Assembly (NCBI GenBank): GCA_963680875.1
Contig: OY804579.1
Span: 78,977,095 to 79,041,094 of the forward strand
DNA from: Bathymodiolus brooksi
Lineage: Eukaryota; Mollusca; Bivalvia; Mytilida; Modiolidae
Direction: 5' to 3'
Length of the DNA: 64,000 bases
Shown here: piece after piece, positions 14,001-23,000 of the stretch
Numbering within the stretch: position 1 is the first letter of the stretch
Layout of the letters: each line of letters opens with the position of its first letter
The notes under the pieces: generated by a model
Seen by the model: only the letters and a program-made list of their open reading frames with translations
Told to the model about the DNA's origin: nothing
Databases searched by the model: none
Position numbers and translations under genes: made by a program

Positions 14001-17000
14001 AATAATTGTTCTATAAGGTACAAAATGGAATTACAAATAGTTTTATATTAGGATACATAAAATTGAAATAATTACCAAAAATAAAGTTGAAAGCTTTTTT
14101 TTATTGCAAATTTGAAATTAAAGAAGTCACATCCTTCTTTCTATCCTGGTTGATTATATTGCATGCAATTAAATTTAAAACTCGGTCTGATCTCTGATCG
14201 TCGTGGTGTAATGATCTTGCTTAATCTATAAAAAAAAAAATACAATTCAAGATTTCATTGTTTTTCTATTTCGAAAAAATCTTCAGGTGAATTTCAAACA
14301 AAAAGAATTAACGCAAAATAAAGATTATTGATATTGATGACGACTAGTTAGCTGAATTTCAATTATTCTTGTATTTGGGTAGGTTGAAATCTCTCATCCC
14401 TTGAGAGCTGTCGTTTTGATTGTTCTACAGTAGATACAATTCTGTCTTAACCATTGTTTCATGGCAATGTTTCAACATTTTCACAAGTCCGTTGAAAAGC
14501 TAATAAATCCCAGCATTGTTGTGAGGAAGCAGAATCTCAAGTACATACCTTTTTTCTTCTTATTTCACTGGAAAGAAAGAGGATTTCCTTTAGAAAATGT
14601 ATGAAAGACTAATTCTACCCCATGTTAATGTTTTCAGATGTTGTTAGAGATTTTTATTTATTGAGACATTGTATTGTATTGTTGAAATAGATTTATTGTT
14701 TATTTTGTAATAATACCAATTGTTAATACATGTATACACATTTCACAACTTTTGCCTTTATCAGAAAATGAAATATATCAAATCGATTTGATGCATGATT
14801 CGGGATTAATGACGTGTTTTGACTTTGAGAGAGAGAAAAAATACGTTCTTGAAATTTTTAAATTATTATTTAAAAAAAAATAGAGTGAATATTATAATCA
14901 ACAAAGACTGAAAGAACTGTAGCAAACAGATCACTAGCGAAAAATAAGTAAAGATATATGGAATCTATTATTCACTGCTAGGTTTGGGGGGGGGGGGGGA
15001 CATCTAGATTTACCCACATTAGCACGTCTGTCCGTCCGTACATGCCACATTTGATTTTCACTCAATAATTTCCTCTTAAGCAAATCATTTGAAATTTGCA
15101 AAAAAAGTCGGGGACCATAAAAGGAAGGCTTAGTTCGATTTCAGACTTTACCACTTTGTTAGTTCTGGAGTTATGCCCCTGTTTACTTAATTAGGTGTCA
15201 GGACATCCATTCCAAAATTCTAAAAAAAGATTTCTATTTTTATCTTCCATTAGGAATATGCATGATCAAGGTCCACCAGAAGAAACTTTAACTGCAGCGC
15301 AGAAGAAAAAAAATCACATAAAAAAACCTTTAAATGCTTTTATGCTATTCATGAAAGAACAAAGGTCGAAGGTTGTAGCAGAATGTACTTTAAAAGAATC
15401 GGCAGCAATTAACCAAATTTTGGGTAGAAAGGTAAGAATTAAAATAAAAATAAATCTAGACTAACAATTCATTCTTAATCTTCCTTTAATAGGGAAATGC
15501 ATGAGGACGGGCCTCTGGAAGAATCACAGAAGAAAAAAAATTATGTAAAAAAAACGTTAAATGCATTTATGCTATTTATGAAAGAGGAAAGACAAAAGGT
15601 CGTAAAAGAGTGTACTTTAAAAGAATCTGTGGCAATTAACCAAATTTTAGGGCGAAAGGTAAGCAGAAAAACATACTGAAAACAATGTCTCCAGTATTTT
15701 TCTGTTGTATTTTTCACACAGGAAAGACATTTCTTTGCTTCTGTATATACAGTCGAAGGTGCCGATGCAGTCACCTGTATTAAAAGGTCACATTTTTCTT
15801 GTCCTGACATTGAAAATTTCATATGAATTGAACCTTTTTTAAGAGGTCACCTGTCTTATAAGGCCACTTTTTCTTGATCTGAAAAGTGACCTCTTAATAC
15901 AGGTTTGACTATTGTTGTATATCACAATAATGGGCCAATTTTAATTGAAAAAAGTGTTGTGTATGGGATAAAGGCAACATGCTTTTGTAGTTGGTTTGTT
16001 TATGTATATTACTTCAAACATTATGCAAATATTACGAATAAATAATATGATGGATCACATGGTTTGTATGACAGACAACAGGTTTTACTGACAGATTTTT
16101 TTTTATTTGATTGAAAAATAGACCATAGGGTTAAGTAACTTTGCACAAATAGGTTTTGATATGCTAACCCACCCTATAAGTAGAAGAATAAACACACTAC
16201 TAGATTCCTTCATAACATCTAATTTTAGCTGATTGATGAATATTTGAATTTCTGATTTAAAACATTTATAATCACCAAGTAGTTATACTATTAAAGGAAG
16301 GGAAGCAACTCTTCCTGTCATCAATGTTACCATCATTTAACTTTTATTTACTGTCCTTGTTCTGTGTATTTCTTGTCTTTTTGAAATGATAATAATGATA
16401 TATATTTTTTACAACTAAAATTTTTGGTTATATGATTTCCACTATAGTCTTTTAACGATTTTTGTATGTGTGTTCTAAATCGACTTTCTCTTAAAAGATT
16501 TGTATAATATTTAAACACAATAGTACCTGTATTTGTTGGAATTTAAGATTTTTGACATACATCAATATTAAAATTAGGGGCCTAAAAAGGGTGGATATTT
16601 CAGTGTTAATTTAAAACAAGGTTATCATATACATGTACGTTGTATAATGAGACATTTATTAGAATGTAGGAAAAATGATGGTGTTTAAATGAATTCCAAC
16701 TAAAAGAGAACAATTTACAAACTTTGATTTAAGACTGTAAGATAAGACATTCATACAAATTTACAACATAATTATATATTTCTCTCTCAGACATAGGTAA
16801 CCTTAGCTGATTTTGGCTCTCATCTTAAGGCTCTTTGGTTTACTTCTTCCCAAAGACTTAAATTATTTGGCTTTCCATCTTTTGGCTGTGAGCGTACCTG
16901 TTGTAGGTTATTCCAGAAACATGTTGTGCATACTAAATTAGAAATCTATATTTTTATTATTATGATTTTGTAGAGAAATAGAGAGAGGCTAACATATGTT

Positions 17001-20000
17001 ATATCCAGGTACATTCAGTGATAAACTTATTCTTTTGTCAACCACCTCTGGTGTAATGGCTAGGATGCTGGCCTCGAGTGTAGTACCTCTGTTGTAATGA
17101 CTAGGATGCTGGCCTTGAGTGTAGTACCTCTGGTGTAATGGCTAGGATGCTGGCCTCGAGTGTAATAGATCATGAGATTTGATTACTGGTCTGGTCAAAC
17201 CAAAGACTGTAAAATTGGTATTTGTTTCTTATCTGCTAACCACACAGTACTAAGGCTTTCGAGCTAGTTTGTCTAAATACTGCTTAAATGGCATAAATTG
17301 TTATCTTTAGAAGTATACTCTCAATTTAAGATTAGATAGAATCAGACCATACTATATAATAGATTTTAACCATCCTTTTCACCAGTAATCACATTCTAAG
17401 TCTATTAATTTTAGTGGCATGCATTAGACAGAGCAGAACAAGCAAAGTATTATGAAATGGCACGGAAAGAAAAAGAACTTCATTTGCAGCTTTACCCCGG
17501 TTGGAGTGCTAGGGATAACTACGCAGTACACACGAAAAAGAAGCGGAAAAAGAAAGACATGCCTGGGGGAGAAAAGGGTATATATAATAATGTTGTAAAT
17601 ACTTCTATTTTATGTGAACTAGCACTTTATATCTTTAGTATGGCTTTCAAAAAAAATAATGCTCTGTTCATGTTCTTCTTGGTGACAGAATATATATTAT
17701 AAAAGAGAACATTAGTGTGTGGGACAAGAATTGATACTAGAAATTCATGTCTCTTAAAGTTAAATAATAAATAAATTACTTTGAAAGATTTCTGTTCTCA
17801 AAACTTTCTGGAATTTTGATCTGTTTGTTTTAGCATGACCACTTGTCTATACTCAAAATGGTGTCAAACAACAATCACTCGTTATGCTCTCTCTATACTC
17901 AACTCTTTCATTCACAAATGATGGATAAGTTTACTGCTACTAAGGTTGAGGACTGATTGGCTTGTGCAATAAAAGAGAGAGTCAGCTTCTACCTCTAGCT
18001 ATTCTTTTTACATCCTGGATAAAAAAGGAGACGGTGCTTTTCTTGCATATAATTATAAGTTTGTCCATGTAGGGACCTGTTGAGCCAATTTCATTTGAAC
18101 ATACATTAAGAAAACTATTTCAAAACTATTCTGTTATTGGGTCCTTAAAAATTTGTTTTCAGTCAAAATTTTCATGCAAATGTTTTTTTTTCCTCCTATA
18201 TGAGTGTTACTTTTCAAAATTATCTTCCTTTCTTGGTGGGGGTAAATAGAATTGTCCTAATTATTTTATTTAGTTTGTTAGAACAATTATTTATGAATAA
18301 TTTAGCTCATCTTATTTCTTCTCTAAACAATTGTTTCTAATCTTTCAAAATTAAAAGAAAAGAAAACTTAACTTTATTTTTCAAATTCTTTGATTGAATT
18401 ATTCTTTAACTTTATCATTCATTTAGCCACATTAATTTCATTGTGTTGTCTTATGGGTACAAATGCAAATTTTTTTCTCAAAATAAGTACGAAAATTGAA
18501 TATTTATTTATGCAGTAAAATTTGATTTTTTTCAAATTTAGGCTGCTCGCCCATAAGTCATAAAATGAAATTGATGTGGCCTAAAGATGGACAAGATAGT
18601 TTGAATTCTCAAGGTAAGTTTGTGTGTTGTCTATGTTGTACACAAACCTACACCCATATTTTGTTGAAAAGCAATATCCTAATTCTTATAGATACTGTCT
18701 TAACAGTCCTAGAAATGAAAAATTTGTATTTACTCGTACGAATCAAATTCTTTAATTTACTTTATTTATATATCTAAATAAAAACTGAAAAATTTACTGG
18801 TCCGAACAAAGTTTTACTGGTCTTGGGCCTGAGGACCGGTGCTCAGCCTGAAGACCGTCTTAACTGTTGTTCGATTGTCTTTAAGATCTAGACCAAAGTA
18901 TACGTCTTCTCTGAAAACATCAATATTGAATAAAATAAGGAAGGGTCTAATATACGATTACTTTTACTTCTGTTTCCTGTGTAAATGAATTTTTTGGGGA
19001 ATAAAAAGCTCGGGCAATATTGAAAAGTTGTGAACTAAAATATTTGACATATTTCTGGTATAGGTCCTTAAAAAAATGTGCTTTCCTACCTTGTTAAAAA
19101 CTATTGTTTTATGTTTGTATTTAGAGAAATCTTTATGTCACTATTCAGGAACTGTTTAATTTGTTATTATTATTACCAGTTCTATTATTTGTGTTAAAAC
19201 AGTTATGAAGATGGCATTCAAACAACGTCTACATTAACAGTAAAGCATGTGCATATAATATGAACAATGGGAGGTAACTCCAGTTGCTTTCACATGTAAA
19301 CACTGATTTTTTTTTAACATTAGTTCTTCATTATAAAGCTGGTTAGTTTTGTGTCCTGCTATATAACTCTTTGGATTTCCTGTTACAAATTCTCTCTAAA
19401 TTTTAGATATCTGGCTTACAGATTGTTCCAGTGCAAAAAAATGTAGAGCACGATATGGAGTTGAACAACAGAATCAGTGGTGTAAGCCTTGTCGGTAAGT
19501 GGTTTTATTTTCGTAGCTATTGGAAAGGAACACTCAATGCTGGAAATATTTACTACTGCAAAATGTGAAATTGTCTTCTATTTTTCACGATTGATTTATT
19601 ACTTTTTGTATAAAAAAAAACCACAGAAATTATTGATAGTATTTCGTTTTTTGATAAATAGGAAGCAACAGAAAATTTATAAGATTTTAATGACTCGAAG
19701 ACACGATACAGTGTATATACATGTTCAAGCCAAACAAAGAAAAAAAGAAAATGATCACATTTTGCATATTTTTAGTAAAAAACAAAGATATTGAACACTT
19801 GCATGGGTCAAATAATGAAATGTATTTTCTTGCATCAGAGTGGACTTGTAACTAATTATATATTTTGTTTGCAGTGTCAGCGTGTTTTGATTGGTGACGC
19901 ACAGTCGATTGAGGAAATGAAGTCCTTTTTATACCGTTTTGTCTTTTTTTGTGTTATGTTTGGAACACTGATCTATTGTATGACTTGTGATTTTTTATGA

Positions 20001-23000
20001 AACTCTTGACTCAACTTTTCTGCAGTGGCCATGTTATCTCTTTTCAGATCTTCGCTTGAGCAATCGTCCGATCAGACTGCTGACATTAAACAGAGTAATT
20101 CTCCGGAGGTACAATAACATTTCATAAGGTACCCAGTCAGCATGCTACGCCACAGAATGCTTTAACATTACTCGACATGTTTGCAAATTTTTATAGCGGC
20201 TTTATTTATTTTCATAATTTCCATCTTCACAGGAATTATTTGCAATGTTTTTTTTTGTTTTTTTTTTTGCTTACATTTTGAGTTGCATTTTGTCATTGTC
20301 AAATTAATAAGGAGGTAGCAATTGCATGTTGCTACAGCAACGGAGCAACAACCAACCATTAAGCTTGTGAAGATGGTTGTTTAGCTCTTAGCTTGCTGCT
20401 TTTTATATTTACACACTAGAAATGCTTTTTATTCAACCTTTAATTGCCAGAAGCTTATATTGATCCCTAGCATGATTTAACCCTTTCATCCCCATATGGA
20501 TCATGTTTTCTTTTGTTTATGAGCAGTCCATTTGGGGAAATGGGGGTGAAAGGGTTTAACATTTGGATTGTGATTTAGTGTGTGTTTTGAGTCAAGTAGA
20601 TTATAAGACCTGCATGGCAAGTGAAAATTGTGTGAATTAAAAAGAAAAAAACAACAACCCTTTCACCCCTTCTGATTTACAATGAAACAAACTTTTTACA
20701 TTGTTAGTATTTTGTTTCATTTTTATTACAAGGGGTGGCAGGGTTATGAACTAATTATATTTAATTAATAATAACATCTTTGTAATTTCACTTGTTTTCT
20801 AAAAGTTTTTTTTTCAAGGGCTGTCGTGGGTGTGATCGTATGGTAGTTGGGTGTATAACTACCTATGCAATCAGTGCCTATCACCACAAATGTTGTGAAG
20901 TATAGACAAGTGAGCTTACATTGATATTTTATTTCAGAAATTAATATTAGCTTTATTTACAGCTTTGATTTATTATTACTCTACTTCCAATTACCGGCTT
21001 TGAAATATGGTCAAGGTTATTAATCTTGCTCTTATTTCAAGCAATATTCAAATGTCAAGTCGATTTGTCGTCTGCTCTACTTGTGAGAAATGTCCAATTT
21101 TATTGATTTTTTTAAAATTATTCCATAAATGTTGTCTAACTAAAAGCAATTTTATATATTGACCTAGATAGTAATCTATAGGTTCAACATTAAAAACTGG
21201 GTTTTACCTACATTGGTGACTATGAATCAAGCATGTAATACAATGAGTTATTTATAAGCAGAGGTTCAGTAATCATAGCCTGCTGTGACTCAAAATCTAC
21301 CACTCCAACATTTATTTTACCTTTCTTTTTTTCTGCTTTTTATATCAGAATACCATTACATTTTTTTGTCCAAAAATCTATAAAGAAGTAACATTTTGAA
21401 AGTTCTTTCAAAATTTCTCTTATCTCTGACAGACAGAAGAACTGACTGAAATGTCCAATTAGCTTTACGTAAATTCTCTAAAGATTCTATTTTGTCGAGA
21501 GCAGTTTGTACCAATGTTTGTTTAATTTTACGAAAAATATTCCAAAGATTCTGTTTTGTTGAGAGCTGTTTGTATCACCATCCATTTAGCTTTATGAAAA
21601 ATACTCCAAAGATTCCATTTTGTCAAGAGCAGTCTGTGAAGTCTTGTACATAGGATGTAATAGTCTACATTAGCCAGAGCCAGTATTCCTGCTTTTTAGT
21701 TTGACAATATCTTTTCACTATAAGTATTGTATCTGCTTTCATACACCAAACCTTATTATTTAAAAGCTTTAGTATATGCTTTTTGTTAAGCTAGAGAGTA
21801 GCTAAAGGCTGTATATTGTAACAGAAGATGTAGTATATTATATATTTTATATTTAGCAAGACTTTGGTGTATATATTTATCATATACAGTCAGATTGTTT
21901 TGTGTACTTTTGAATATTATTTTATTGTAATTACTTACATCAATGTTTTATATAGTTTGGGGAAATATTCATTAGAAAAAGTAAATGAAATCATAGATCA
22001 ATTTTTTGGGGGAAATTTTGTGACGGTGTAAGGCTTAACTGACCGATGCCGTTTATGAATGTACATTACAAAATAAGAATTTTCCAAAAAAGTATTCTGT
22101 GGTTAATACTACAGGGTGTTTTTTATCTCTGCAAAATATGGTACTTGGGTCGTTGTAGACAGGATAATTTACATTCAAATTGTGGGTCTATTAAAGAAAC
22201 AAAAACAAATATTTAATATATTAGTAACAACAATATTTATTTCCAAATTATTTTTTTTAAGAATTTTTTTAGTTCACCTGGACCAAAGGTCCAGGTGAAC
22301 TATTGCCATCACTTGGCGTCTGTCGTCTGTAAACTTTTCACATTTCAAGCTTCTGGGCCGATTGGAACCAAACTTAGCAGGAATGTTCCTTGGATGGTCC
22401 TCTACAAAGTTACTGTTTTTCGTTCCAGTCGGATATTCAATATGGCTGCCAAGGCCAATAATATGCTCTGATTGGCCGAAATTTCAAAGATCTTCTTCTC
22501 TGAAACTAATGAACTGACTGAACCCAAACTGTACAGGAATGATCATTGGAATGTCCTTTACCAAGTTACTGTTTTTTATGCCGATCAGAAATCCAAGATG
22601 GCCGCCATCGCAGGACATAGATTAACATTGGACCCTATGGGAAAATGTTCAAATGCCTTCTTCTCAGAAACTACAAATATGATTAAAGCCAAACTGTACA
22701 TGAATGTTCATTGGATGGTCCTCTACAATCTTAAGGTTTTTTGTTCCGATATGAAATTCAAAATGGCGGCTACGGCAGGACTTAGTTTAACATTGGACCC
22801 TATGGGAAAAATGTTTCAAAATGCTTCTTCTCTGAAACCACTTGGACAGTTGAAACCAAACTGCCCAGGAATGATCATTGGAAGGTCCTCTACAAAGTTT
22901 ATGTTTTTTATGCCGATCGGAAATCCAAGATGGCCGCCACCACAGGACATAGATTAACATTGGACCCTATGGGAAAATATTCAAATGCCTTCTTCTCAGA

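Noticed and set aside
15195..15464. An HMG protein starting at ATG 15195 or 15258
   Set aside because: The frame runs back over the acceptor into the intron; the AG at 15252-15253 and phase with exon 10609-10803 define an internal exon.
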